NCBI RefSeq assembly: GCF_013009345.1
Contig: NZ_JABELE010000003.1
Location: 124,001-188,000 of the forward strand
Direction of reading: 5' to 3'
Origin: Acinetobacter geminorum
Lineage (GTDB): Bacteria > Pseudomonadota > Gammaproteobacteria > Pseudomonadales > Moraxellaceae
Length of the DNA stretch: 64,000 nucleotides
Positions 56,801 to 64,000 of the stretch are shown here, one piece after another (position 1 is the first letter of the stretch; each line of letters starts with the position of its first letter). The notes beneath the pieces were generated by a model, which was not told the DNA's origin, did not search any database, and worked only from the letters and a program-made list of their open reading frames with translations. The position numbers and the translations under genes were made by a program.

Positions 56801-57316
56801 AAAAATCATGGCTAAGATTGCAAGTACACTGGTCAAAAGCAAAACACTATTGGTGGTCGTATGAATATGAGCATTTTGCTCCAATATGACTGAGGTACTT
56901 AAGGCAATTGCACGTAACTGTAGGGCGAGGTAGGGAATAATCGCAATAACTGCCAAGATCGTAACCAGCGAAGCCAATACACCGCTTTTGCCATAACGTG
57001 CGGCAACAAAGTCGGCAATTGAGGAAATCGCGTGGTGTTGACGTACTCGGCCTAAACGTCGCCAGATGTCATAACCAAACCAGACAAATAAGAGCGGACC
57101 TAAATAAATAGGTAGGAAAATAACGCCTTCTCGGACGGCAGCTCCGGTTGCGCCATAAAATGTCCAAGATGAACAGTAAACACCTAAGGTCAAACTAAAC
57201 AGGAACATGCGGCCACGAGTACTCAGACGACTAGCATGCTTTTCGCCAAAAAAAGCACAAATAAATAAGAGTGCTATATAAAGAGCGAGTACCCCAATAA
57301 TCAGCCAGCTGTTCAT
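53819..57316 (-). CDS. crbS: CrbS-like hybrid: SLC5 transporter, PAS, histidine kinase, receiver
   Basis: 1165 residues. About residues 1-490 form a sodium/solute symporter-like membrane domain of about 13 helices (YCSSWTFYGATGAAVREG, GGFSASTGMLLVSSVALSIMLSND); then a linker/STAC region, a PAS domain (about 640-760), dimerisation/phosphoacceptor His814 (AAASHDLLQPMHAARL), an HATPase domain (IIQNFVSNALRYTAKGRV...DTGPGI...GLGLGLAIV), and a C-terminal receiver from about 1046 with Asp1096 (WLIDQHLNNNQLG). This is the CrbS architecture with an added receiver. It probably senses or couples to acetate and signals to the neighbouring CrbR-like regulator. Divergent from DUF485-actP. Confidence 0.88.
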   Translation of the reverse strand: MNSWLIIGVLALYIALLFICAFFGEKHASRLSTRGRMFLFSLTLGVYCSSWTFYGATGAAVREGVIFLPIYLGPLLFVWFGYDIWRRLGRVRQHHAISSIADFVAARYGKSGVLASLVTILAVIAIIPYLALQLRAIALSTSVILEQNAHIHTTTNSVLLLTSVLAILAMIFGTRQIANTEQHGGLMLAVAFESFVKLFALICVALFFIFEAPANLVQVSADVNQTFQEVQLFGVPETFWIQTLLAGLAIICLPRQFHVAVVELRDEKHIRGARKWFAAYLILTILAIIPIASWALHAAPKFLTVPDVAVLSLPLSYNQEWLALLAFLGGFSASTGMLLVSSVALSIMLSNDLIMPALWRFKLLSRHDKHLPKVLKFSRRISIVAVMLLGFLFFHFFNDINQLSVFGLLAFSAVAQFAPALIGGLYWRGGSRQGVYAGLIVGFLMWSYTLLFPTILRSLPEGYQETAQSILLFGPLGINALRPESLFGFESFAPLTHGVIWSLGLNILLYIWISKLYRPSVAEQIQAESFFYYETKPLPSPHTSTDLTYLPHDAARLKVGDLFALAKRITGEQPTTQAFENFCEQNHLTLNPNSIANGMWWRFTEQYLAGIIGAASARTLLTTAMINNGLALGQVANILDQASQWQRFNQNLLMTMIDHMTQGVSVVDKNMCLVAWNNQYLKLFGYPKDLVYVGCPIADLIRYNAERGECGPGSVEEHVRKRLHWMKVGSAHEFERIRKDGRVIQMRGNPISGGGFVTTFADITAFRANEAILEARVKDRTQQLADALTEQQLAREQADMANMSKSRFIAAASHDLLQPMHAARLFSTVLEQSIATEEDRQTLQQLDRALYGAESMLSALLDIARLEGGTIQPKRQPYPLHDLLSDLELQFKSIAAQRNISLKVHDVSFWIDTDPQWIRRIIQNFVSNALRYTAKGRVIVGVLRSAQKPGHIRIGVWDTGPGIAEEQRIKLFQEFERCGHLSPWGEQGLGLGLAIVQRMTGLLNYPVHVYSKLDKGSCFMIEVPVVEAPKVVTPTVQAVPLKTKAYRILCLDNDETILEGMSSLLGRWGYEVFKATEPEQALEIIQKENIQVWLIDQHLNNNQLGVDFIMQNRQHDVPVALITADSHPELPQQLKELNIVLLKKPLKPASLRAWLSGLKIASEVD

Positions 57317-57392
57317 ATGACCTACATGATTAAAACCTTGCGCCTATCATACCGCAAGCAGAAACAAAGCTATAAATTGATTAAATTTTAAC

Positions 57393-57440
57393 GACCAAAG
57401 TCTAAGTTACGAATTACACGTTATTTTGCTAATTTGAATA
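57393..57440 (+). promoter_or_regulatory. DUF485-actP promoter with GAC-N4-GTC element
   Basis: GACCAAAGTC at 57393-57402 lies four bases before TTACGA (-35), 17 bases from TAATTT (-10, 57430-57435). The identical element occurs three bases before the -35 of acs. A related GACCAAGG lies at 57464-57471. The site is between divergent crbS and DUF485, so it could serve both. Confidence 0.5.
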
Positions 57441-57497
57441 ATGAGAAACTACTATTAAAAAAGTGACCAAGGTTGGGCACAGGCAAGGAGTTTGGTT

Positions 57498-57830
57498 ATG
57501 GATCAAAGCCAAGTAGAACAGATTCTACACAATCCAAAGTTTCAAAAGATGGTCAAGAAAAAAAGTGCATTAAGCTGGACGCTCACAATCATTATGTTAG
57601 TGCTTTATGTGGGCTTTATGCTACTTGTTGGCTACAACAAAGAATTTTTGATGAGTTCATTTAGTGGTGGTGTAACGACATGGGGTATTCCACTAGGCTT
57701 AGGAATTATTGTTTTATCTTTCCTACTGTGTGGCGTGTATTCCTATATCGCAAACAATACCCTTGACCAGTTGAGTGAAGAAGCGTTGAAGGAAGTTGAA
57801 GCCATCACGCATGAGAAAGGATTACACTAA
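57498..57830 (+). CDS. DUF485 membrane protein (ActP partner)
   Basis: 110 residues with two transmembrane helices (about 30-53 and 67-90) and soluble ends; the N-terminal [26 protein letters not shown] is typical of DUF485 (YjcH of E. coli), which lies directly upstream of actP in many genomes. ATG 57498 follows AAGGAG at good spacing; the upstream TTG is not favoured. The stop is one base before the actP start. Confidence 0.92.
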   Translation: MDQSQVEQILHNPKFQKMVKKKSALSWTLTIIMLVLYVGFMLLVGYNKEFLMSSFSGGVTTWGIPLGLGIIVLSFLLCGVYSYIANNTLDQLSEEALKEVEAITHEKGLH

Positions 57831-57831
57831 T

Positions 57832-59547
57832 ATGAAATGGAATTCATTAAAAGCGAAAGCCTTATTGGCAGCAGCATCGCTATATTCAACTGTTGCTATG
57901 GCTGGTCCAGATTTGGGTGAAGCCGAACAGCAAGCCACCAACTGGCATGCCATTATTATGTTCTTGATCTTTGTTGGTTTCACTTTGTTTATTACTAAGT
58001 GGGCTGCAAAGCAAACTCAATCAGCACAAGATTTCTATACTGCAGGGGGCGGAATCAGCGGTTTCCAGAACGGATTGGCAATTGCCGGTGACTATATGTC
58101 AGCAGCATCTTTCCTTGGTATTTCCGCGATGGTGTTTAGTTCGGGTTTTGATGGCTTACTTTATTCTCTTGGGTTTATGGTAGGTTGGCCAATCGTTTTA
58201 TTCTTGATTGCGGAGCGTTTACGTAACCTTGGTAAATACAACCTTTCAGATGTAGTGTCATTCCGTCTTGAAGAAAAACCGGTCCGTACCTTAGCTGCCT
58301 TGAGCTCGCTTGTTGTTGTCGCATTTTACTTGATCGCTCAAATGGTAGGAGCTGGCCAGCTCATCAAATTACTATTTGGTTTGAACTACAACATCGCTGT
58401 TGTCATCGTTGGTCTATTAATGATGGCATACGTAATTTTTGGTGGCATGTTGGCAACCACGTGGGTACAGATCATTAAAGCAGTGATGTTACTCAGTGGT
58501 GCGACTTTCATGGCATTCATGGTGATGAAAGCGGTTGGTTTCAGCTTCAGCAACATGTTTACTCAATCAATTGAAGTATTCAGTAAAGTTCACAGTATAA
58601 GCTTTGAAGAAGCTGCAAAAATTATGGGTCCGGGTAAACTTGCCGCAAACCCGATTGATGCATTGTCTCTTGGTTTAGCACTCATGTTTGGTACAGCGGG
58701 TCTTCCACATATTCTTATGCGTTTCTTCACAGTAAAAGATGCAAAAGAAGCGCGTAAATCGGTTGTAGTTGCAACAGGTTTCATTGGTTACTTCTATCTT
58801 TTAACTTTCATTATTGGTTTCGGTGCGATCCTTTTTGTATCAAACAACCCACAATTCCTTGATGTTGCGAAAATGGCTATGACAGGCAAGCTTGAGCTTG
58901 TTGGTGGTAACAACATGGCAGCTGTGCATTTAAGTGACGCTTTAGGCGGTGACTTATTCATGGGCTTCATTTCAGCAGTGGCATTCGCAACGATTCTTGC
59001 TGTTGTGGCTGGTTTAACACTCTCAGGTGCATCTGCAATCTCACACGACTTATACGCTAACGTATTTAAGAAAGGTCAAACGACTCCAGCTTCAGAACTT
59101 CGCATGTCAAAAATTGCAACACTCGGTTTAGCAATCTTTGCCATGATTTTGGGTATTTTGTTTGAAAAGCAAAACGTAGCATTCATGGTGGGCTTAGCGT
59201 TCTCTGTGGCATGTTGTGCAAACTTCCCGATTCTTGTTCTTTCAATGTTCTGGAAAGGTTTAACCACCCGTGGTGCAGTTATTGGTGGTGTAGTTGGTCT
59301 TGTAACAGCGGTAGTACTTATTGTTCTATCTAAAGCGGTTTGGGTAGATACTTTAAAAATCTCTGATACACCAATTAACCCATTCAATGGTCCTGCATTA
59401 TTTGCGATGCCATTATCATTCCTGTGCTGTTGGTTCTTCTCGGTGACTGATAACTCTGCACGAGCTAAAAAAGAGCGAGCTGCATTCGATGCCCAATACG
59501 TTCGCTCAATGACAGGTATCGGGGCTTCAGGTGCTTCAGATCACTAA
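57832..59547 (+). CDS. actP: Acetate permease ActP (sodium/solute symporter)
   Basis: 571 residues; cation/acetate symporter. A signal-like N-terminus ([25 protein letters not shown]) is followed by about 13 helices with [48 protein letters not shown] and [24 protein letters not shown]. It brings acetate in for Acs. ATG 57832 follows the DUF485 stop by one base. Ended by a terminator. Confidence 0.96.
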   Translation: MKWNSLKAKALLAAASLYSTVAMAGPDLGEAEQQATNWHAIIMFLIFVGFTLFITKWAAKQTQSAQDFYTAGGGISGFQNGLAIAGDYMSAASFLGISAMVFSSGFDGLLYSLGFMVGWPIVLFLIAERLRNLGKYNLSDVVSFRLEEKPVRTLAALSSLVVVAFYLIAQMVGAGQLIKLLFGLNYNIAVVIVGLLMMAYVIFGGMLATTWVQIIKAVMLLSGATFMAFMVMKAVGFSFSNMFTQSIEVFSKVHSISFEEAAKIMGPGKLAANPIDALSLGLALMFGTAGLPHILMRFFTVKDAKEARKSVVVATGFIGYFYLLTFIIGFGAILFVSNNPQFLDVAKMAMTGKLELVGGNNMAAVHLSDALGGDLFMGFISAVAFATILAVVAGLTLSGASAISHDLYANVFKKGQTTPASELRMSKIATLGLAIFAMILGILFEKQNVAFMVGLAFSVACCANFPILVLSMFWKGLTTRGAVIGGVVGLVTAVVLIVLSKAVWVDTLKISDTPINPFNGPALFAMPLSFLCCWFFSVTDNSARAKKERAAFDAQYVRSMTGIGASGASDH

Positions 59548-59577
59548 AATCAAAATGGATTAAATATCTATTTCATT

Positions 59578-59601
59578 AAAAGCCCTGCGGGGCTTTTTTT
59601 G
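59578..59601 (+). terminator. Terminator after actP
   Basis: AAAAGCCC, loop TGC, GGGGCTTTTTTT. Confidence 0.88.
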
Positions 59602-59718
59602 TTTATCTCATACCTAAAGTCAAAGAAGCTCTTTAATAAAGAACAACTTGTTTGTGCTATTTTCTGTACAGTATGATTTCCTATAATCCAAAATATAATG
59701 AAAAAGGAAAATAATTAA

Positions 59719-60411
59719 ATGCGTTCTATCATCGAGTTCTGGGCGAGCTTTCGATTGCTACCTTCTGCATGGTTGCTGCTTGTGCAATTCATCCTACTCA
59801 TTTTGGCCATGCTGACTTTTCATGATGTATTTTACCGGACCATAACGTGGGCTTTGGGGGTGCTTGCCTTACTGATTATTGCTAAAGTGATTCGCCAAAC
59901 CCCAATGTTTACTTTTTGGGGATTAACGTTTGTTAGTGGAGCGATAATATCTTCAGTCTTTATTTTATTAGGTTATAGCAATTTAACGATCCAGATTTTT
60001 GCTCATAGCTGTGAAGCATTAGCTTATTTTTCGGCAGCTTATGGCTTATTTCGTTATATGTTCGCTGATCGATATTTAACAAGAGATGAATTGTTTGCCG
60101 CCGCCGCGGTTTTTACCTTGCTTGCATGGGGCTTTGCATTCCTCTACAACATTTGTCAGCTATTGATTCCGACTAGCTTCCAAAATCCAAACAATGTTCA
60201 TCATTTGCAGACTTGGTTAGATCTACTGTTCCTGAGCTTTAGCTTACAATCAGCAACAGGCTTATCTGATTTAATGCCGCTTAGTCCACCAGCACGCGTT
60301 TTAGCCATGCTACAAATGTTTTGTGGTGTGATGTATCTCGCTTTGATCGTCACGCGTTTAATTGCTTTACAGTATATTGCCCATCCCACAAAAGAGGAGT
60401 CTGACAAATAA
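59719..60411 (+). CDS. Membrane protein with potassium-channel-like pore loop
   Basis: 230 residues with about six hydrophobic segments (about 15-35, 42-58, 66-84, 96-114, 128-150, 195-218). Before the last helix, WLDLLFLSFSLQSATGLSDLMPLSPPARVLAMLQ looks like the pore helix, filter and turret of two-TM K+ channels; the filter position reads ATGLSD instead of TVGYGD. It may be a degenerate ion channel. RBS AAAGGAA upstream. It stands alone between actP and betT. Confidence 0.7.
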   Translation: MRSIIEFWASFRLLPSAWLLLVQFILLILAMLTFHDVFYRTITWALGVLALLIIAKVIRQTPMFTFWGLTFVSGAIISSVFILLGYSNLTIQIFAHSCEALAYFSAAYGLFRYMFADRYLTRDELFAAAAVFTLLAWGFAFLYNICQLLIPTSFQNPNNVHHLQTWLDLLFLSFSLQSATGLSDLMPLSPPARVLAMLQMFCGVMYLALIVTRLIALQYIAHPTKEESDK

Positions 60412-60578
60412 AGAAGAGGGTGTTTCAATTTGTTTACACCTTTGTAACTGCAATATTATTTAAGTTTATTTAAAGTATTATCGGCTTTCTCTATTGAAAG
60501 ATTTAACTTTGTTCATTCCATGAATGTCTTTATTGGCTTTATGCCTATCACTTTTCATTAAAATAACATGGAGGAGTT

Positions 60579-62546
60579 ATGCCTTCCAAACAACCGGGTT
60601 GGTTCGCAAACGTTAATCCTAACGTATTTTTTGGTACGGTCATTATTATTGCTTTGTTTTTGGCAGTTGTTGTGATCGCCCCGAGTTCTTTTGAACTTCT
60701 AACGCAGCAATTAAAACAATGGATTACAGATTCATTTAGCTGGTTTTATGTTTTATCTGTTGCTTTCTTTCTCATTTTATTGATTTATATCGCCTGTTCT
60801 TCAATAGGCCGAATTAAATTAGGGCCTGACCATAGTCAGCCTGAATATAATAATGGGTCTTGGTTTGCCATGCTGTTTACAGCAGGGATGGGGATCGGTC
60901 TCATGTTCTTTGGAGTTGCCGAACCTGTCATGCATTATGTTAATCCACCGAGTGGAGATGCGCAGACTATTGAGGCAGCACAGCAAGCATTAAGGGTGAC
61001 CTTCTTCCACTGGGGGGTGCATGCGTGGGCTATTTACGCAGTGGTCGGATTGGCATTGGCTTATTTTGCTTATCGACATAATTTACCGTTAAAGACTCGT
61101 TCAGCCCTCTATCCACTGATTGGTAAAAAGATTTATGGGCCTTGGGGCGACAGCATCGATATATTCGCGACCATTGGTACGGTATTTGGTGTAGCGACTT
61201 CTCTCGGCTTTGGCGTTACCCAGATTAACTCTGGTTTACATTATTTGTTCGGTGTCGAGCAAAGCACCCATATTCAAGTATTACTCATTATTTTTGTGAG
61301 CATTTTAGCTTCCTTGTCTGTGTTCTTAGGTCTAGATAAAGGGGTGAAACGCTTATCAGAGCTAAACTTAGTCTTAGCCTTAATATTATTAGTCTTTGTT
61401 TTTATTGCTGGTCCTAGTATTTATTTACTCCAGACTACTATTCAAAACACTGGGCAATATATCTCTAACCTTTTTACCATGACATTCAATTTATACGCTT
61501 ATCAGCCGAATGGATGGATTGGTGGTTGGACAATTTTATATTGGGCTTGGTGGATTTCTTGGTCGCCATTTGTGGGTATGTTTATCGCAAGGGTTTCACG
61601 TGGTCGTACCATTCGAGAGTTTATTGTAGGGGTTCTCCTCATCCCGACAGGCTTTACCATTATCTGGATGGGCTTTTTAGGAAACGCTGCATTATTTAGC
61701 ATTATCCATGAACATCAAACGACATTACTTCAAGCCGTACAACAAGATTCCTCTGTCGCATTATTTGAATTCTTAGGGCACTTGCCATGGTCTGGTGTCA
61801 TGAATGTTATTGCCACAACGCTAATTATTCTTTTCTTTGTGACTTCAGCTGACTCGGGAGCACTGGTAACAGACTACTTAACAGCAAAAACTGAAAACTC
61901 GCCTACTTGGCAGCGTTTGTTTTGGACAGTACTGATGGCTTTGCTCGCCATTATCTTGTTGCTAGTTGGTGGTTTGGCTGCGCTTCAATCTTCAATCATT
62001 ATGAGTGCATTGCCATTTACTGTGGTTATGCTTTTAATGAGTTGGGGATTAATCAAAGCATTGCATCTTGATGTCACCAAAATGACAGCTATTCAAGAAG
62101 CACGTATTACACCACGTGCTATTCATAATCCACGAAGCTGGCAACAACGTCTCGGATTGATCATGCACTATCCTCATAGTGAAGAAGAGGTAAGGGAATA
62201 TATCGAAAAACAAGTGGCTCGTGCATTTGAAAATATCAAACATGAATTTAGACGCCGTCATCTAGAAGTCTCAATTACTCAACTTGATGATGGGATGCAA
62301 CTTCGAGTCGATCATCACAATGAAATTAATTTTATTTATAAAGTTGTTTCACGTGAAACAGTGCCACCAAGTTTTTTAATTGGGCGCACTGAAGCCGAAG
62401 ATGGGCAATATTTCCAAGCCGAAGTGTTTTTAAGAGAGGGTGGGCAGAACTATGATGTAATGGATTGGACGCAAGAAGATTTAATTCAGGACATTATCGA
62501 TCAGTATGAACGCCATTTATATTTCTTAAATATTGTACGAAGTTAA
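60579..62546 (+). CDS. betT: BetT-type BCCT choline/betaine transporter
   Basis: 655 residues with 12 transmembrane helices. BCCT signatures: GMGIGLMFFGVAEPVMHYVNPP and WWISWSPFVGMFIARVSRGRTIREF. A soluble C-terminal tail of about 140 residues (from near 515) with HSEEEVREYIEKQV and QLDDGMQLRVDHHNEINF matches the regulatory extension of BetT. It imports choline under osmotic stress. RBS GGAGGAG. No bet dehydrogenase genes adjoin it here. Confidence 0.93.
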   Translation: MPSKQPGWFANVNPNVFFGTVIIIALFLAVVVIAPSSFELLTQQLKQWITDSFSWFYVLSVAFFLILLIYIACSSIGRIKLGPDHSQPEYNNGSWFAMLFTAGMGIGLMFFGVAEPVMHYVNPPSGDAQTIEAAQQALRVTFFHWGVHAWAIYAVVGLALAYFAYRHNLPLKTRSALYPLIGKKIYGPWGDSIDIFATIGTVFGVATSLGFGVTQINSGLHYLFGVEQSTHIQVLLIIFVSILASLSVFLGLDKGVKRLSELNLVLALILLVFVFIAGPSIYLLQTTIQNTGQYISNLFTMTFNLYAYQPNGWIGGWTILYWAWWISWSPFVGMFIARVSRGRTIREFIVGVLLIPTGFTIIWMGFLGNAALFSIIHEHQTTLLQAVQQDSSVALFEFLGHLPWSGVMNVIATTLIILFFVTSADSGALVTDYLTAKTENSPTWQRLFWTVLMALLAIILLLVGGLAALQSSIIMSALPFTVVMLLMSWGLIKALHLDVTKMTAIQEARITPRAIHNPRSWQQRLGLIMHYPHSEEEVREYIEKQVARAFENIKHEFRRRHLEVSITQLDDGMQLRVDHHNEINFIYKVVSRETVPPSFLIGRTEAEDGQYFQAEVFLREGGQNYDVMDWTQEDLIQDIIDQYERHLYFLNIVRS

Positions 62547-62557
62547 TATTTAGCTGT

Positions 62558-62587
62558 AAAAAAAGGACTCAAATGAGTCCTTTTTTT
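62558..62587. terminator. Bidirectional terminator between betT and omp33-36
   Basis: AAAAAAAGGACTC, loop AAAT, GAGTCCTTTTTTT; symmetric. Confidence 0.92.
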
Positions 62588-62607
62588 AATTCGATTTCTA
62601 ATTTAAA

Positions 62608-63510
62608 TTAGAAGCGAACTTTAGCATTTAAACCGATAGTTTGTGTATCGTAGCTAGACTTTTTAACGTCAGCTTTCATGTAAGATGCACCAACTGCTAC
62701 AGCTGGAGTAATGAAGTAGTTTACGTTACCACCCCAAGCTTGACGGAATTCACCAAGGTCGTTGCCTTTGATGTCAGCTGAACCATCGTTACCAACGAAA
62801 GATGCACCAACGCTTAACTTAGGAGTTAAGTAAAGGTCAGTTTTCAAACCGTATTGGTTTTCTTGACCGAAAGCACCAGCAGCTTCAAAACCAATTGCCA
62901 TGTTAGTTCCATCGATTGGACCTACATATTTAGCACGTGCTGTAACAGCATCTTGGTCGTCTTGAATCGCAGCAGTTTGGTTCGCAGCAGTGTAGATGCC
63001 GTTGCTGATGATACCGAAGTTATCTAAAGCGAATTGGTTAGCAACGCTTGTATAACCAACGGTCATCAAGAAGTTAGGTAGCAACATAGCACCAACTTCT
63101 AATGCATAACGGTCGCCGTTGTCATCATGAGAGAAGTTGTTTTTACCATCAACATCAGTGTGGTTATAAGTTGCGCTAGCGTATACAGGAAGGTAAGGAG
63201 TAGGAACGTAAGCCTCACCTTTAACACCGTATGTACCAACGTGGTAGTTTAAACCGTTGTTTTGGTCATACTGTTGGTAGCTATAACCTAAAGATACGCT
63301 AGAAGCTTGGTTCAAGAAAGCTGCTTCAGCTAAAGGACCCTTAGCGGTATCAACATTTTTTAAATAGAATGTACCAGCAACGTCACCAGTGAAGTTTTTA
63401 TCGTTTGCAGTTGTGTCAACATATTCAGATTGACCTTGAACTTCAAATTGATAAGCATGAGCACCGGTCATGGCTAATAATACAGCAGTGGCTAAACCAA
63501 GTTTTTTCAT
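62608..63510 (-). CDS. omp33-36: Outer-membrane porin Omp33-36 (Omp34)
   Basis: 300 residues. It begins MKKLGLATAVLLAMTGAHA (signal peptide) then YQFEVQGQSEYVDTTANDKNFTGDVAG, which I recognise as the A. baumannii Omp33-36 N-terminus, and contains PLAEAAFLNQASSV, TYGVKGEAYVPTPYLPVYASATYNH, RYALEVGAMLLPNFL and a terminal LNAKVRF. Omp33-36 forms a water channel and is a virulence-related, carbapenem-linked surface protein in A. baumannii. ATG 63510 has GGAAA upstream; the longer frame starting at 63531 is rejected because it would disrupt the signal peptide. The central loops differ from the version I remember, as expected for a variable porin. Confidence 0.92.
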   Translation of the reverse strand: MKKLGLATAVLLAMTGAHAYQFEVQGQSEYVDTTANDKNFTGDVAGTFYLKNVDTAKGPLAEAAFLNQASSVSLGYSYQQYDQNNGLNYHVGTYGVKGEAYVPTPYLPVYASATYNHTDVDGKNNFSHDDNGDRYALEVGAMLLPNFLMTVGYTSVANQFALDNFGIISNGIYTAANQTAAIQDDQDAVTARAKYVGPIDGTNMAIGFEAAGAFGQENQYGLKTDLYLTPKLSVGASFVGNDGSADIKGNDLGEFRQAWGGNVNYFITPAVAVGASYMKADVKKSSYDTQTIGLNAKVRF

Positions 63511-64000
63511 AATCATTTCCAGCATTAACAAGAGATAAAGCTGGAGTCATTGTATTGTAACAATTTATGAAGTCAATAATGTCAAAAAGCTAATGTTAAG
63601 CATATTTGGGACTTATGTTAAAAAAGGTGAAAAACTAATCAAATGAAAAGTGACTTGTCAACCTGATAAAAAAATGAACATTTACAATAAGCTAATAATT
63701 ATATCTCATCAGTAATTAAGTATTAAATGTTAAAAAGATATTACAATAATAATTGAAAAAATCGATTATATTAATCGGTTTTAACATTAACAAAAATATA
63801 GCTGTGTCTATAATGTGAATAAAAAATAGCCATTTTATTAGCAAATTCTTTCTATTTTGAGGAATAGTTAACAATATTTAGATTAGTTTAACTAAAAAAT
63901 TTAACTATTCTTAATTATTATATAAGTGAATAAAGTAAAAGAAATCTCTATTTTAAGTCAAAAAAACGATTAAAAATTCAATTCTGATTAATTTAATCAA
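63511..64000. other. Non-coding right end of the window
   Basis: 490 very AT-rich bases upstream of omp33-36, with multiple TTAACAT/TTACAAT-like tracts. It should contain the porin promoter (candidate TTGACA on the minus strand near 63578-63583 and TACAAT near 63551-63556, but the spacing is long). I see no gene. Confidence 0.6.

Overview
The window looks like chromosomal core genome of an Acinetobacter species, most likely of the A. calcoaceticus-baumannii complex. The AT-rich codon use, the murG-murC-ddl-ftsQ-ftsA-ftsZ-lpxC order, a porin closely resembling Omp33-36 at the right end, and the BetT, SfnG/MsuE and CrbS/CrbR-type genes all fit. I see no insertion sequence, phage, integron, CRISPR array, tRNA or rRNA. 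Species cannot be fixed by eye.

Layout. 1-7.8 kb: the start of a PuuE-type allantoinase running off the left edge, a ribosome-hibernation-like protein, an ankyrin protein, an outer-membrane barrel protein, DsbD, a membrane diguanylate cyclase, an HSL-family esterase, a DUF2147 protein and a YffB/ArsC-like protein. 7.8-8.3 kb: an intergenic region that appears to encode a CsrB/RsmZ-type small RNA on the minus strand, rich in GGA motifs and ending in a terminator. 8.3-13.6 kb: exonuclease III, pyrE, a Fur-boxed TonB receptor, a DUF1737 protein and gshB. 13.8-23.2 kb: the distal half of the division/cell-wall cluster, then lpxC, a DciA-like helicase-loader gene and an M23 peptidase. 23.4-28.1 kb: aceE-aceF. 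28.3-33.1 kb: a small membrane protein, a yybP-ykoY manganese riboswitch with its UPF0016 exporter, a second Fur-boxed TonB receptor, an ODP-type metallo-beta-lactamase-fold protein and a cysteine-cluster protein. 33.2-46.3 kb: guaB, glmM-pdxH-recJ, a porin, prfB with its programmed frameshift, an ArsR-like regulator with an Old Yellow Enzyme, waaA-rsmE, an MscS channel and a DUF805 protein.

46.5-59.5 kb is dominated by acetate utilisation: acs, a CrbR-like LuxR response regulator, a 1165-residue CrbS-like transporter/histidine-kinase/receiver hybrid, and the DUF485-actP acetate uptake pair. An isochorismatase-fold hydrolase with a divergent Lrp regulator and a dimethylsulfone operon (msuE-sfnG) are interspersed. 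The promoters of acs and of DUF485-actP share an identical GAC-N4-GTC element just upstream of their -35 regions, a candidate CrbR site. 59.7-64 kb holds a membrane protein with a degenerate potassium-filter-like loop, a BetT choline transporter and Omp33-36, followed by about 490 bases of AT-rich non-coding DNA.

The observations most worth pursuing are the CsrB/RsmZ-like RNA near 8.1 kb, the shared acs/actP promoter element, the unrecognised gene between crbR and crbS, the hairpin at the start of the riboswitch-controlled exporter, and the ArsR/ene-reductase operon with repeated operators.
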